A stretch of 64,000 nt of DNA from positions 186,001 through 250,000 of the forward strand of contig ML058371.1 of the NCBI GenBank assembly GCA_003013855.2, written 5' to 3'. The notes beneath the pieces were generated by a model. The model did no database searches. It was not told the origin of the DNA and saw only the letters and a program-made list of their open reading frames with translations. A program made the position numbers and the translations under genes. Origin of the DNA: Liriodendron chinense. Taxonomy: Eukaryota; Streptophyta; Magnoliopsida; Magnoliales; Magnoliaceae. Below, in pieces: positions 10,841 to 22,334 of the stretch (positions within the stretch are counted from its first letter, which is position 1; every line of letters starts with the position of its first letter).

Positions 10841-11960
10841 TTACCCGTGAAAGATCTTCACTTTGTTGGCGTTGATTGGCTTAGGAAGATCCACCCCTCT
10901 CATGCTGGTGAGTCTGAGGGCGCCTCCGGGAAGTACTTCTCTGATGATTAGCGGCCCGTCCCACGAGGGTTTGAACTTTTCTCTGGGATCCGGAAGGTGC
11001 GACGGTAGAATCTTCTTCATGACCATGTCGCCTACCTTGAAACTTCTTTTTTGGACTCTCTTGTTGTAAGCCCGAGCGATCCTTTATGATAACACTGAGA
11101 ATGACTTAGCGCACGTATGCACTTTTCATCTACTAGCTGCAACTGATCGAATCTGGCCCGTTGCCATTCTCCTTCTTCAACTCCGCTTTCTAGTAACACT
11201 CGTAGTGATGGTATTTCCACCTCGACTAGCAAAACTGCTTCCATTCCATAAGTAAGCTCGAAAGGAGTAACGCCCGTAACAGACTATACAGACGTTCGAT
11301 AAACCTAAAGTGCATATGGGAGCATATCTGACCAATCTCGATAGGTCACGACCATCTTCTCGAGTATCCTGACGATTGTCTTGTTTGCGGCTTCTACCCC
11401 ACCATTCATCTGAGGACGGTAGGGGCTTGATCGATGACGTTGAATCTTGAATTTGCTGAGAAAGTCATCCATCTTCTTTTTGATGAACGGGGTCCCATTA
11501 TCTGTGATGATAGCATTGGGGATTCCATACCGGCATATGATGTTGTTCTTCATGAATTTGATCACCTGGGATGCTGCAATCGTGGTGTAGGAGGCTGCTT
11601 CTACCCACTTGGTGAAGTAGTCGATTGCCACAAATATGTACTCATGACCGTTTGATGCTTTGGGACTAATCTTGTCGATGATGTCGAGTCCCCACATGGA
11701 GAAGGGCCAGGGGGTGGTCAGGTTGTATAATTCTGATGAGGGGGCATGGATTTGATTCTCATGCTCCTGACACTTGAAGCATTTTCTGACATGCTTGCAG
11801 CAATCTGTCTCCATGGTGAGCCAATAGTAGCCGAGTCATAGAATCTTATTTGCCATCATGTGCCCGTTCATGTGTGGGCCACAGATTCCTTCGTGTATTT
11901 CTTTCATGATCTTTGCAGCTTCTGTTTCATCGACGCATCAAAGGATGATGTGATTATAGG
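10841..11960 (-). pseudogene. Integrase of the Tat element
   Basis: The 169-codon frame at 11,305-11,814 starts in the zinc-binding half (HVRKCFKCQEHENQ) and runs through the catalytic core. Catalytic positions are visible as the D in LDIIDKI, the D in ITDNGTPF and the E in GGVEAANK. The frame at 11,032-11,244 holds the following MEAVLLVEVEIPSLRVL segment, and the C-terminal part at 10,841-11,026 has KFKPSWDGPLIIREV and ends KVKIFHG, as in Tat integrases. Splitting of one domain over three frames shows at least two lesions. It is the last enzyme of the polyprotein and would insert the cDNA into chromosomes. Confidence 0.85.
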
Positions 11961-12620
11961 ATCGCTTGTAAAGAACTTCGCTACTGATGGTGAACTGGCC
12001 GACCAAACGCTGGATGGTTCGGTGATCTGTTGCTGTTGCTGACTCTGGATATTCCTGGGTTTCGAGATATTGCTTGATGTTGGCATACCAGGGTTTGTCA
12101 GGGACAGCTTCAGCTTCTTCTATTTGCAGGCAAAAAGTAGGTTCATCTTAAATTTCGACGGTGAGCTCCCATTCTGAAGCTCCTTTCGGGATCTCGAGCA
12201 TTGACGCGAGTGTGGCGAGAGCATCTGCAAACTGATTCTTGGCTCTGGGCATGTATGAGAAGGTGACTTCTTTGAATTCTTCGATCAGATTTTCAAGATA
12301 CACATGATATGGTATCAACTTCTCGTCCTTGGTTTTCTATTCGCCATTGGTTTGATTGATGATAAGTTGTGAGTCTCCAAATACTCATAGCTTCTTGACG
12401 CCCAAGATTATGGCTTCCCTTAAGCCAGCGATGCATGCTTCGTACTCTGCCATGTTGTTGGTGCACATGAATGCTATGCACCTTGAGATAGGAATAGGGA
12501 CAACATCTGGAGAGTAGAGGATCGCTCCAATACCACTCCCTTTATAATTTGCTGCGCCGTCCACTCATCTTTCTTCTTCTTTTCATCCCCTTCGATAAGC
12601 AAGAGATCTTCATCAGGGAA
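11961..12620 (-). pseudogene. Second (archaeal-type) RNase H domain
   Basis: Reading the minus strand gives GSGIGAILYSPDV near 12,530, then an AFMCTNNMAEYEACIAGLRE block near 12,430-12,470 and a VFGDSQLIINQTNGE block near 12,340-12,390. These are conserved aRNH motifs, with the catalytic E in NMAEYEA and the D in GDSQ. An in-frame stop (TGA) lies just before VFGDS. Presence of this domain after an ordinary gRNH is diagnostic of the Tat lineage. Confidence 0.75.
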
Positions 12621-13064
12621 GAATGTCTTGAGCGGTTGATAATCCAGGAGGGAGTGGGCCGCAAGATGATCGGCGAGGGCCTATCCCTTGATTGCCTTCT
12701 GAGTGACATAGGTGATGTCAAATTCAGACAGGAGTAGCTGCCATTTAGCTATCCTTCCAGTGAGTGCCGGTTTCTTGAACAGGTACTTGAGCGGATCCAT
12801 GTGAGCGAGTAAGAGAATAGGGAATACAATCATGTATTAACGGAGTCGCTGAGTTGCCCAGACTAGGGCGAGGCAAGTCTTCTCGATTGGGGAATACCTG
12901 GTCTCGTAGTCGGTGAACTTTCGGCTCAAATAAAATATTGCTTGTTCCTTCTTCCCGGTCTCATCGTGCTGGCCGAGGACACAGTCGATGGCTTCTGCTG
13001 CTATCGAGATGTATAACAATAGTGGTCGTCCGAGAGCGGGTGGCACTAGAACTAGAGGATTCAT
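12621..13064 (-). pseudogene. gRNase H domain and RT connection
   Basis: The 12,837-13,064 frame reads LLLYISIAAEAIDCVLGQ, then KKEQAIFYLSRKFTDYETRYSPIEKTCLALVWATQRLR, the standard Gypsy RNase H N-terminal half. After a break the minus strand continues with LTGRIAKWQLLLSEF near 12,725-12,770. It degrades the RNA of RNA-DNA hybrids during reverse transcription. Confidence 0.8.
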
Positions 13065-13830
13065 AAGATATTTCTTGATGCGGTCAAAGGCAACTTGGCA
13101 ATCATCATTCCATTCTTTTGGAACGTTCTTCCGAAAGAGCTTGAAAATGGGCTCACAAATAGATGTGAGCTGTGCGATGAAGCGACTGATGTATTAAATT
13201 CTGTCGAGGAAGCCACGAATTTCTTTCTCTGTTCTAAGAGGGGGCATCTTAATGATTGCTCTGGTTTTGGTCTCGTCGACCCTGATGCCATCCTCGCTCA
13301 CCATAAAGCCGAGGAGCTTGCCTCCCATTGCACCGGAGACACATTTCTGAGGGTTGAGATGGAGCTTGTACTTTTCTAATCTGTTGAATAACTTCTTTAG
13401 ATCTTCAAAGTGTCCTTCAATTGTGCGAGATTTGACGATCATATCGTCCACATATACTTCAAGCTCTTTGTTCATCATGTCGTGGAATAGTGCTGTCATT
13501 GCTCGCTGATATGTTGCTCCTGCGTTTTTCAGACCGAACAGCATTACCCTGTAACAGAAAGTTACCCAGGGAGTGATAAACGATGTCTTCTCGTGATCTT
13601 TGACAGCCATCTTGATCTGATTGTAACCTGAGAAACCGTCCATGAATGAGAAGACCTTGTACCCAACAGTATTGTCGACTAAAGTGTCGATATGTTGCAA
13701 AGGGAAGTCGTCTTTAGGTCTGGCTTTCGTTGAGATCTCAGGAAGTCGATGCATATTCGAACCTTGCCATCCTTCTTTGGTACTAGTACGATGTTGGCGA
13801 GCCATTCAGGGTAGTTGGAGACTACCAAGA
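13065..13830 (-). pseudogene. Reverse transcriptase of the Tat element
   Basis: The 203-codon frame at 13,194-13,805 contains the RT blocks in order: DDFPLQHIDTLVDN, FSFMDGFSGYNQIKMA, KTSFITPWVTFCYRVMLFGLKNAGATYQRAM, and the active-site box YVDDMIVKS, followed by HLNPQKCV and KLLGFMVSEDGI. The N-terminal part (ANIVLVPKKDGK, near 13,770-13,800) is in a different frame, so there is a frameshift near 13,740. Another break lies near 13,850, where a stop separates KVRDEVI from the QYNVGFL continuation. Confidence 0.9.
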
Positions 13831-13846
13831 ATCCCACATTGTACTG

Positions 13847-14894
13847 CTAAATGACTTCATCTCGGACTTTCAGAGCCCATTTTGGCTCCATCCTTCGAAG
13901 TTTCGGCTTCACTGGCTTCATATTTGCCTTGGTTGGCAGATGGTGTACAATGAGCTCTTCATCGAGCCCCGGCATGTCTTCATATGAGAACGCGAAGTTT
14001 GATAATCTTGGAGCTAGGAACTCTATCATTCTTTGCTTCATCTCTGGTGGCAATGATTTTCCAATGCGTACTTCCCTAGGGATCTTAGGTGTCCCCAAGT
14101 TTACTATCTCGAAATCATCGGCTACAACATTGGCTTTAGATTCGAACTTTTTGAGGAGATCCTCTAGTTCGGGAGCCGGATCATCATCTTCCTCATCCCG
14201 AGCTTCATCCAGACCCATGAGCTCGAAGTCTAATTCGATGTTAAAGTCATATGATTCGACTTCAAACTCATGTGACTCTTTAGACGAACTTGGCACACTA
14301 TTGAATACAGGAAAAGAAATGTTTTTTGGTTTTTGAGATTTTTCTAAAATTGAGATGCTAGATGTTTTTGGCTTTTGAAAGTTTTCAATTTTTTTGAGTT
14401 TTGAAATTCATGGGACTTTGAACAAGTGGGTATTGCAGACCATGATTGATCCCAGCTTGTTCCAAAGTTTCGATCAGCTGCTTAAATAGGCATTTTTTTT
14501 GGAAGCCCGAGCCCTCAGATGGCTCTTTGGCTGATTCAAAAGTTAGGGGAACAGATGACCATTCAGGACCCCACACTTCCTCCCCTGAAGAGGTGGGGGT
14601 TAATGATTCGGGCGAAGAATCACAGTCAGGCCCAATGACCATGATTTCTCGCTGGTTGGGTTCGAGATCTGAGTCATACTCAGTCCCTCCCGGATCACTT
14701 ACCTCGCACTGTAGTTCGTCTGGTTCCACAGTGAGACACAAGTTAGGCTCATCGGGAGGCCTTTGTGTAGTGCAGTCGGTTGATTCCCTCCTGGATCTTT
14801 GCAAGGTTCTCCTGGCTTGACGAATTGGATGGGTGAGCACCGAAATTTCTTCCTTCTTTTGTCCATGAAGATTGCCCTGTATCCGAGTCCCCAT
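13847..14894 (-). pseudogene. Protease-RT linker of the Tat polyprotein
   Basis: The 13,847-14,296 frame is acidic at its start (ELMGLDEARDEEDDDPAPELEDLL). It ends with MPGLDEELIVHHLPTKA and VKPKLRRMEPKWALKVRDEVI, the usual segment just before the RT fingers. The preceding 14,385-14,894 frame is acidic and serine-rich and contains an ETLEQAGINHGLQ segment. I see no catalytic domain. The two frames are separated by a broken stretch at 14,297-14,384. Confidence 0.6.
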
Positions 14895-14903
14895 TTGCGT
14901 TGG

Positions 14904-16158
14904 TTATATACCAGCTGGTACCTTTCTAGACTTGAAATGATTCTTCATTCGATATCTGAGGCTCAGACGTTCTGCTGGTGAAAAGACACGGTCCACCCTT
15001 ATCGGTTCTGGATTGGCGATAAAGTTCACAGTCTCGAATTCGAAACTATGAAACGGGATGTCTTCTTCAGAGTGCTGGATATCGATGACCGGGATGTCTG
15101 GTTCAGTGGCAGCAACATTGGAAGGAATGATGAGCTCCTTCTCTACATGGATAGAGATCACTTGATTTCCATAGATGTATTTTACTCGTTGATGCAGGGT
15201 TGATGGCACAGCCCCCACCTTGTGCAGCCAAGGTCCGAGCAACATGTTGAAAGAGGCTAATATATCCAGGATTTGGAATGTAATAGTAGGAGATTTCCGG
15301 ACCTATCTGTACCTCTATGTCGACTTCCCCTTCCACTGATCGGCGGGTGTTGTCGAATGCTCTGACGCATATGGTGCTGGGTCGAAATGAAGAAGGACTG
15401 ATTCCCAGACGTTCCGCAGTCTTAAGTGGGCAAACGTTTAAGCTTGAGCCATTATCGATAAGGACCAGCAGGACACATAGGTCTTTGTATCGTAAGGCTA
15501 TGTTGAGGGATCGCCCATGATTTCGTCCTTCCATTGGCAACTCATTATCTGTGAAGGTGATGGCGCGCGGAGCCAAGAGTTGTCCAATCATCAATGCTAT
15601 CATCTCTGGTGCCGTATTAGAGGAGACGTGAGCATCGCTCAAGGTTTTGGCAAACATTTCTCGATGTATGCGAGATGTGCAGAGTAGCTCCCATACTGAG
15701 ATTTGAGCAGGGATTGACTTGAGTTGAGTCGCCACATTGTATGCGGCTTCATTTTTGTTGCCGAGGCCTGAGAGAGCGCCTTTGGGATCTCCTCTGTTCT
15801 GATTATCTCTTCGGATGCAATGTCCATTGGGATTCATGTTTCCCACTTCTGCACATTCTGGATAGTGCCTTGGGACCTCTTTATAGTTTTCTTCACCTTT
15901 GCCTTTTAGGACCACCGGTTCTTGCAACGGTGCTGGTGTGGGTACCAGATCTTCCTCGTATGGAGCTTTTGCCTTGAGGACTACATTGTTGCCTGTGCTG
16001 AAGGAAAAATATCGAGGCTTGTCTTCATAGATCACATAAGGTCGCAGTCCTGGCTTGACCGTTCCTGGGGCAGGAGGCTCCCATGAAATGAATATTGGTC
16101 CTCTCGATATGGCAAGAGGTTTATCTATGTGTCCCAGCTGCCGTAGTGTGATTGACAC
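14904..16158 (-). pseudogene. Aspartic protease region of the Tat element
   Basis: The 15,103-16,158 frame (351 codons) has the retropepsin active site in VLIDNGSSLNVCPLKTAERLGI near residue 235, and a flap-side VRAFDNTRRSVEGEVDIEVQIGPE. The following domain end (an LLGPWLHKVGAVPSTLHQ segment) is in the neighbouring frame at 14,904-15,245, so a frameshift lies near 15,295. Compared with relatives, one codon also seems missing in that LLG-PW motif. The first 150 residues are a proline-rich linker. The frame is shifted relative to gag, which might be a recoding site or a lesion. Confidence 0.8.
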
Positions 16159-18454
16159 GCCTCCAGGGTTCCCCCTTGCAATATGACTGACTCAACTGGA
16201 GGAGCTCCTTCCAAGACAATGGGCTCTTGCTGCTGATGAGTATGGTTTCTCCATGGCGAATTGTATTGTTCCTGTGCTGAAATTACCCCTTGCAAGATGA
16301 CTGGTTCGTATGTGGGCTCGATGTATGATTGTGTTCCTTCCAGAATGACTGGTTCCCAACATGAAGGGCTGTAAGATGCCCCTTGCACAACTGGCACATC
16401 ATATGGAAGTATTCCTTCGAGTACTACTGTCTCGGAGACTGAAGGAGGAAAGGGACTTGCCCCTTGCATGATCGGAGGAGGATTTGTTGGCCCATAAGTG
16501 TAGGCATTAATGGACTGGATAGGGGAGAAGAAGCGATCGAGGCGCTCTCCTTCTTCTATGCTATTGACGGTGGGGCCTCGAGATGAACTGGGATTCGTCG
16601 GATGTTGAGGCAGAGGATTCTGAAGAATGTTGGTGGAAGCTGCTGCAGGAGTTCCAGGGACTGAGATGACGATTTTTCGATCGTCGATCAGATCTTGTAT
16701 GGCATTCTTCAAAGTAAAGCATCGATCAGTGGTGTGGCCACGTCCTTGATGGTAGGCACTGTACTCATTTTCTTGGTAATTTGGAGGTAGAGGATTTGGA
16801 GGAGGCCTAGGTGTCATCAGAGTGAGTAATTGCTTTTGTACCAGCATAGTCATGACTTGACTAAGTGGCTGAGTGAGTGGGGTGAACTCCGGCCTATTCT
16901 GGTATGAGTATTGACTGTTTCCTCTGAACTGCTGCTGCTGTCGAGGTGGTTGTGGCTATGGTTGCGGATTTGGTCGTGGTTGATACCTCTGAGGTTGGTG
17001 ATGTACCTGATTCTGCTGATGCTGTTGATGTCCCTGTGGGGGAGCATATTGATTACCCTGAGCAGTGGTGCTGATATTGTTTACCTCTGTCGGGCGGGGA
17101 GGAGAACCGCTGCGGTTTCCGTTCCCATATCCGATGGGTCTTCCCTCCACTCTGTTCCTCTTGACTGGAGTGGCTTGATGAGGCCATGGGGAGATCGTCC
17201 CGGCATGGATTCCTGCTTCGACTTGTTCTCCAGCACGGATCAACTGTGAGAAATTCGCATATGGATGCAAGATGAGATATCCAGATATGCCCGAATATGT
17301 TGAATGAACAATCATGGAGATTTGTTCTTCGTCGTCGATAGGTGTCCGCATTCTGGCTGCCATAGCTCGCCAACTTCCCACATAAGCTAATAGTGTTTTA
17401 TCACTCCTTTGCCTGAGAGCCGCGAGGTCGACTCTTCTGGGTGCCATGTTGAGATTGTACGCGAATCTGTCGACGAAAGCCTGGGAGAGTTGTTCCCACG
17501 TCCTGATCCGGTGGCAGTCCAATGAGGTGTACCAATTTAGGGCATCACCCTTCAGAGATTTTTGGAACAAACGAATGAGGGCCCCTTCATTTCCTGAGAT
17601 TGCATTCAGCTCTCCACAGAAGGCCTTGAGATGTGTTGTGGGACAACCGCTGCCATCGTATCTTTTAAATTTTGGTACCTCAAAGTTTTGAGGTACTTGA
17701 GCATCTGGGAAAGGACACAAGTCTCTGAACTTGGTCGAAGGTAGATCGATTCCTTGTTGTCGTTGAAGCTGATTTTGCAAGATCTGGAACTGCTCCTGTA
17801 ACTCGTCCAATCCTGAGTGATCCGTTCGAGCGACTGGTGCTTCTTGGAGTAAGGCACGTTCTTCTTCGGCATAGTGGTCAATGTCTTCGACCCTATGGGT
17901 TTGCTGAAAAGCAACCGCGGGTTGCTGAAGTTGACTTGATGATTGAACTGGACTTTAATGAGCTTGTGCTTAAAAGGATTGTAATTGAACTGGGGATTGT
18001 ACTGAAGGTTGAACTGGAACTTGCTGGAAATTGACTGGAGACTGTTGAATTGAAGATTGCTGGAAATTAACTGGAGTTTGCTGAATTGAAGATTGCTGGA
18101 AATTAACTGAATCCCATCGGCGGGGATGTGCTGGAATTGAAAAGTGCTCCTGTTTGCAGGAGGCTGAGATGCTGGGAAGTGACCCCCTTATTGGGTATTC
18201 GCCACTGTCCGCTGATTGATGTAGGCTTGACACTAACCCCCATTGTGGGCATTCACCAGTGCTGTCCCTGTTGCTGGAAATTGAATTGAAATCCCATCGG
18301 CGGGGATGTGCTGAAATTGAAAAGGGGTCCCATCGACGGGAACATGCTGGAACCTACTGAGACTGTTGTTTGTAAGATTGACTGGAAGCTGACTGGAAGT
18401 CCCTACAACAGGAGTGCTCTGAGACGGCCTTGTTAGTGCACTTTTCCTTGGCAT
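16125..18454 (-). pseudogene. Gag of the Tat element, main part
   Basis: The capsid-like core is the 285-codon frame at 16,956-17,810: QNFEVPKFKRYDGSGCPTTH, FQKSLKGDALNWYTSLD, TWEQLSQAFVDRFAYNLN and RMRTPIDDEEQISMIV are standard Retrotrans_gag blocks. A TAG at 16,956 interrupts it, and the same frame continues at 16,125-16,853 with a knuckle-like YHQGRGHTTDRCFTLKNAIQ. The first cysteine of that knuckle is replaced (YSAYHQ). The C-terminal 120 residues repeat a V-I/V-L-x-G motif about six times. Upstream frames (17,970-18,454) are Gln-rich with repeats of VNFQQSSIQQ and HVPVDG/HIPADG. The N-terminus lies beyond the nested LTR at 20,349-20,721. Confidence 0.85.
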
Positions 18455-18767
18455 ACTAGTGCACCTTGTTTGTCAATCACTTACGTCTGTGAGTCTAGTG
18501 TCGTTTGAGCCCAATGAAGACGAAGACCGAAGACTCAAGACGTCCAGCCGCATCAAGGAAGAAGTTTCAGGTAAAAGTGATGCCTTGGTGCCTTAACCTT
18601 GACCAAAACCCATCCCCTTTGTATCCTTGATGTCCTTGACCATATTAGGAATCTTTTAGGCATCATAGATAGGCCCTAGGTGTCCCATTTGAACACCCAA
18701 ACCTTGGCCATAATGGACACACTGAAGCATGTCGAGTTCAGCATCAAAAGGGGTGAACCAGGCTGGT

Positions 18768-19071
18768 CCGACCGGTCATGACCGGTCGGCCAGCAGCCTT
18801 GCTGCCTTATGCAATGGCCAGCCGACCGGTCATGACCGGTCGGCCTTTACAGATCAAAGAGGCCAGCAGGTGTGGCCGACCGGTCATGACCGGTCGGCCT
18901 GGTAGTCTCTCATGTCCAGCAAGGTGCGCCGACCGGTCATGACCGGTCGGCCTGGTGAGTTGAGGCTGTCCAGCAAGGGTGTCCGACCGGTCATGACCGG
19001 TCGGCCTATGTATTGGCCCTGTACACTTGATATACTTCAGCAGGGGGGTCCGACCGGTCATGACCGGTCGG
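18768..19071. repeat. Six perfect 22-bp palindromes at ~54-bp spacing
   Basis: Six identical self-complementary 22-mers, with core GACCGGTCATGACCGGTC flanked by CC and GG, start at 18,768, 18,822, 18,876, 18,929, 18,983 and 19,050. The spacings are 54, 54, 53, 54 and 67 bp. The spacers are diverged but several share a CAGCAAG or CCAGCAG phrase. The array lies 60-360 bp upstream of the LTR TATA-like box, so it sits where a U3 enhancer would be. Confidence 0.9.
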
Positions 19072-19130
19072 GACAGGTCGGCTTATAGCCGTTTTATGCC
19101 CGTTTTCTGACCGTTGGGGCTCTCTTTTCC

Positions 19131-19140
19131 TACATATAGA
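19131..19140 (+). promoter_or_regulatory. TATA-like box of the nested LTR
   Basis: TACATATAGA follows a pyrimidine-rich GGCTCTCTTTTCC and precedes the part of the LTR that would be transcribed. It lies 60 bp downstream of the last palindrome. Confidence 0.45.
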
Positions 19141-20348
19141 GCTCCGTATTTGGGCATTTGAAGAGGGATTTTTGAGGGAGTAAAGCCACCATTGAAGGAG
19201 ATCTTTTGAGGCTCATTCCTTGACCTATGCAAGGCATCTTCCTTGTGCTTTAACACAAGATTAGAGCATTCCAAGCTTAGGAAGAAGATGACCTTCATCC
19301 CCTCTTGATCTCTAGAGTTTGGAAGCTTCTTGATTGGAAAATCCTAGTCCAAAACTCGAAGATGAGATCGTTGTAGGTAAGAGACTCTAGGCAACCCATT
19401 CCCACTAAGTTGTAGAGTTTTCAAACCCATCCTCCTAGCACCTTGGGCATCTCAAAGGCATCGCATGCAAGGTGTTTGATCGAATGTGGCTGAGGCATTG
19501 GCGACGCAACGGCAACATGATCTGGGAGCAAGGGAAGCTGATTGAAGCACGGGAGAGCGGAGATCAAGCAACCCAATCCGGCGCTAAACAAGGGGCTCAT
19601 CCGACAAGTAGGTTGTCTTATTTGAGAGTCCATTTTAGAGTTTGCTTTTCAAACTCGACCTAGGGACGTTAGTCATTCCTTGGCCCGTCAGCCGGGCCTA
19701 AACTAAGTCTCCAAGAGGGAGCCTCCGACACGGGAGTAAACGTGCGATTAGGTTGAGAGTTAGCCTATGTCTAAAACTCCGGATACGGTTGAGAGGTGAA
19801 CCGATAAAACCTCCGTGTAAAGGTTGAGAGGTGAACCTCATTTAAAACCTCCGATAGTGAATGCCGGTGTGCTCAAAGGGGTTGAGTACTTGAACCGGGA
19901 GTGGAGTAGACACGGAGTCGAACCACTATACATCCTTGTGTTTGTGATTGTTCTTGAGCACATTCATATCTTCACATTGTTAGTTTAATTGCTTAATTAT
20001 GCATGTTTGATAGGAATGTATGCTAGGCACTTTTTAGACATCCCCACACAAGATGTACCTTCACTACTTGTGTAGACTTGAGCTCATTGATCCACTCTCA
20101 TAAGTCTACACAAGATGCATAGGTTAGAAGCTTAATTCGTTCAATCATTTACTTACCTATGCATGCTTAGACTAGGATTGTTTAGTGCATATCTTTTACT
20201 AATCCTGTGATTGGACCCACCTAGTCTTGGAAGCCGAGGTGTTCTTGCTTACATAGCTTATTTTGTTGCATTGTGAAAGTAGGCGAAAAGAATTTCAAAG
20301 GTCCCATTCACCCCCCCTCTAGGTCCATAGACATATCTCCAAGTGTCT

Positions 20349-20721
20349 CTACAAGCGGTAAAACCGCAATTTCAGGCCTTGTCGTCCCAGGAAGGTATTG
20401 AGGAGGATGCCCCATAGCAAAGGGCTGAGACGGCTACTGTCGGTAGTCTTGGGCGGACTCCGATGGTTGTACTTGATTTGAACTGAAGGCCGGAAGGACC
20501 CGGCATGGCTGCTGAGATTGCTGAACTGGGCCAACCTAATTGTTGGCTGCTGCGGTGGCTTGTGCTTGCATAAATTGCAAGAACATTTCTTGCATTGCTC
20601 TCATTCCTTGTGCCAATTCTTGCATGATTAGCGTATTCTTAATTGGCTGTTGCACTGGAGGTTGCACTTCGGTCATCTCAAGAGCAGGGAAGAGATGAGT
20701 TTCTTCTTCGTGGTCGAACAT
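20349..20721 (-). pseudogene. N-terminal part of Tat gag
   Basis: The minus frame starting at 20,721 (MFDHEEETHLFPALEM) has an amphipathic stretch (IMQELAQGMRAMQEMFLQFMQAQ) and then stops. A second short frame (20,349-20,534) continues to the insertion point of the nested LTR. This is the start of gag because the PBS lies 237 bp upstream. A stop at 20,536 separates the two frames. Confidence 0.6.
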
Positions 20722-20957
20722 GGCTTGCTGAGCCCGAGTGCGGATTATGCTGCGGAAGAAAAGTTATTTCCGAACACGTTGAGCCCGAGGAGGCGCATTG
20801 GTGAGGACTATACTCTACTTTTTTTTTGGGTTTTAGGATTTTTATTTTTTTGTGGGTAGAATGCTATGCAGATGAGATTGTATGAGGATTAATGACTTTC
20901 AAGTATGGGAAGGATTTCCGTTTTTCAAGTCGGATCACGACTAGTGGGACTAGCTTA

Positions 20958-20975
20958 TCCCCAGTGGAGTCACCA
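20958..20975 (-). other. Primer-binding site of the Tat element
   Basis: The minus strand reads TGGTGACTCCACTGGGGA, three bases inside the 5' LTR end. The closely related TGGCGACTCCACTGGGGA motif is widespread next to 5' LTRs of plant Tat elements. The T for C difference at base 4 may be a mutation. Confidence 0.7.
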
Positions 20976-21140
20976 TTCTGTGGACCCTCGCCGTTCCGCG
21001 CTCCCGTACGACGTTCTCCCTTTCCTTTCGAAAAAAGAAGAAGAGGTGTGTGTGCGCGAATCGCCGTTTGTGCCACTGGCTTGCCTCGTTCTCGAGGGCT
21101 TTGTTTGGTTGTTGTGTTAAGCTGGATGTGTTTAAATGAG

Positions 21141-21150
21141 TTTATATAAG
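21141..21150 (-). promoter_or_regulatory. TATA box of the Tat 5' LTR
   Basis: The minus strand reads CTTATATAAA about 165 bp before the LTR 3' end, leaving a short R-U5. The placement suits transcription of the element toward gag. Confidence 0.6.
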
Positions 21151-21404
21151 ACCAGAGTCGCCACTAGCCAGTTACTTCGAATCTACAGTCGGCTAGACCC
21201 CGTAGAAACGTTAGAGAAGGGGATCCGAAGATTTCTTCCTCCAAAATGACTCATTTTGATCTACGGCCAGAGGTTCGAGGTAAGGGATCACGGTTACAGG
21301 GTGGGAAGAGGTTAAGCACCCCACACACTGCCTGTACCGAAGTACGGTCTCTACTTCACAGAATCAAACTAATACTTGAAAGTCTGTTTTAATCCTCGTA
21401 CATT

Positions 21405-21912
21405 CTTATAGATGACATGATGCATGAATGCTTTATGCGAGATGCATGCTGTGTGTTTGAATAATCAAAGTGCTTATAGTGACTAATGTATGAATGCAGG
21501 TCTGAACAGTAAGAGTTCTGATGGGCAAGTTTCCATTAACAGGCAAGCCCAGAGCATACGCTCGAACTGACAGGTGCTTTATGCGAGATGCATACTGTGT
21601 GTTTGAATAATCAAAGTGCTTATAGTGACTAATGTATGAATGCAGGTCTAAACAGTAAGAGTTTCTGATGGGCAGGTTTCCATTAACAGGCAAGCCCAGA
21701 GCATATGCTCGAACTGACAGGTGCTTTATGTGAGATGCATGCTGTGTGTTTGAATAATCAAAGTGCTTATAGTGACTAATGTATGAATGCAGGTCTGAAC
21801 AGTAAGAGTTTCTGATGGGCAGGTTTCCATTAACAGGCAAGCCCAAAGCATACGCTCGAACTGACAGGTGCTTTATGCGAAATGCATGTTGTGTGCTTGA
21901 ATGATCAAAGTG
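21405..21912. repeat. 146-bp tandem repeat in the Tat LTR, ~3.5 copies
   Basis: The phrase AGGTCTGAACAGTAAGAG (second copy AGGTCTAAACAG) starts at 21,498, 21,644 and 21,791, so the period is 146-147 bp. Units are over 90 percent alike by eye. The 137-codon minus frame across them is a repeat artefact. Confidence 0.85.
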
Positions 21913-22334
21913 CTTGCAGTGAAGCGGGGGGGTTTGAAGGAAAGTAAATGTTGCACTTATACTAGATGCGAATGAGATGATGTTAGTAAAGAACAGCTAG
22001 ATGGACGGAGGTGTTGCAAGGGTTGGCTTCGAGTGACTGGATCAAGACTTGGATGGCTTGGGAGACTTGGACCAGTGGTCAGGCTGGGCTGGACCAGGGC
22101 TAGACTCTTCTCACTCGGGCTCTCCTTGGTTGAGGAATGGGCTAAAGGGTGGAGAGACGGGTTGCACTCGGGCTGGATGGCTTCGGAGGGATTGGATGGG
22201 ATTGTAGAAATGAGAAGGGGTATTTATAGCGTTGGAGACTGACAGTTCTCGTAAAACATTTTGGGCGGCCCCCCGTACGGACGCTCCTCGGGTTCCAGTG
22301 CGTGGTACGGACATGCCTCGGGGCTGCTGTTTGA

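Larger units (their letters stand above)
18455..20348 (+). mobile_element. Nested Copia-type solo LTR inside Tat gag
   Basis: The Tat gag reading breaks at about 18,455 and resumes at about 20,349, and the sequence between is unrelated. Near the right end it has CATTCACCCCCCCTCTAGG followed by ACACTCTACA-like bases, the layout I associate with 3' ends of plant Copia LTRs. The left end begins near TGCACCTTGTTTG. A TATA-like TACATATAGAGC lies at 19,131 and the palindrome array at 18,768-19,071. No internal Copia domain is present, so this is probably a solo LTR of about 1.9 kb. I could not find a clean 5-bp target duplication, so the exact ends are uncertain by several bases. Confidence 0.6.

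Noticed and set aside
18768..19071. CRISPR-like array of evenly spaced palindromes
   Set aside because: This is plant DNA, spacers are diverged relatives of each other, there are no cas genes, and the array sits inside an LTR.
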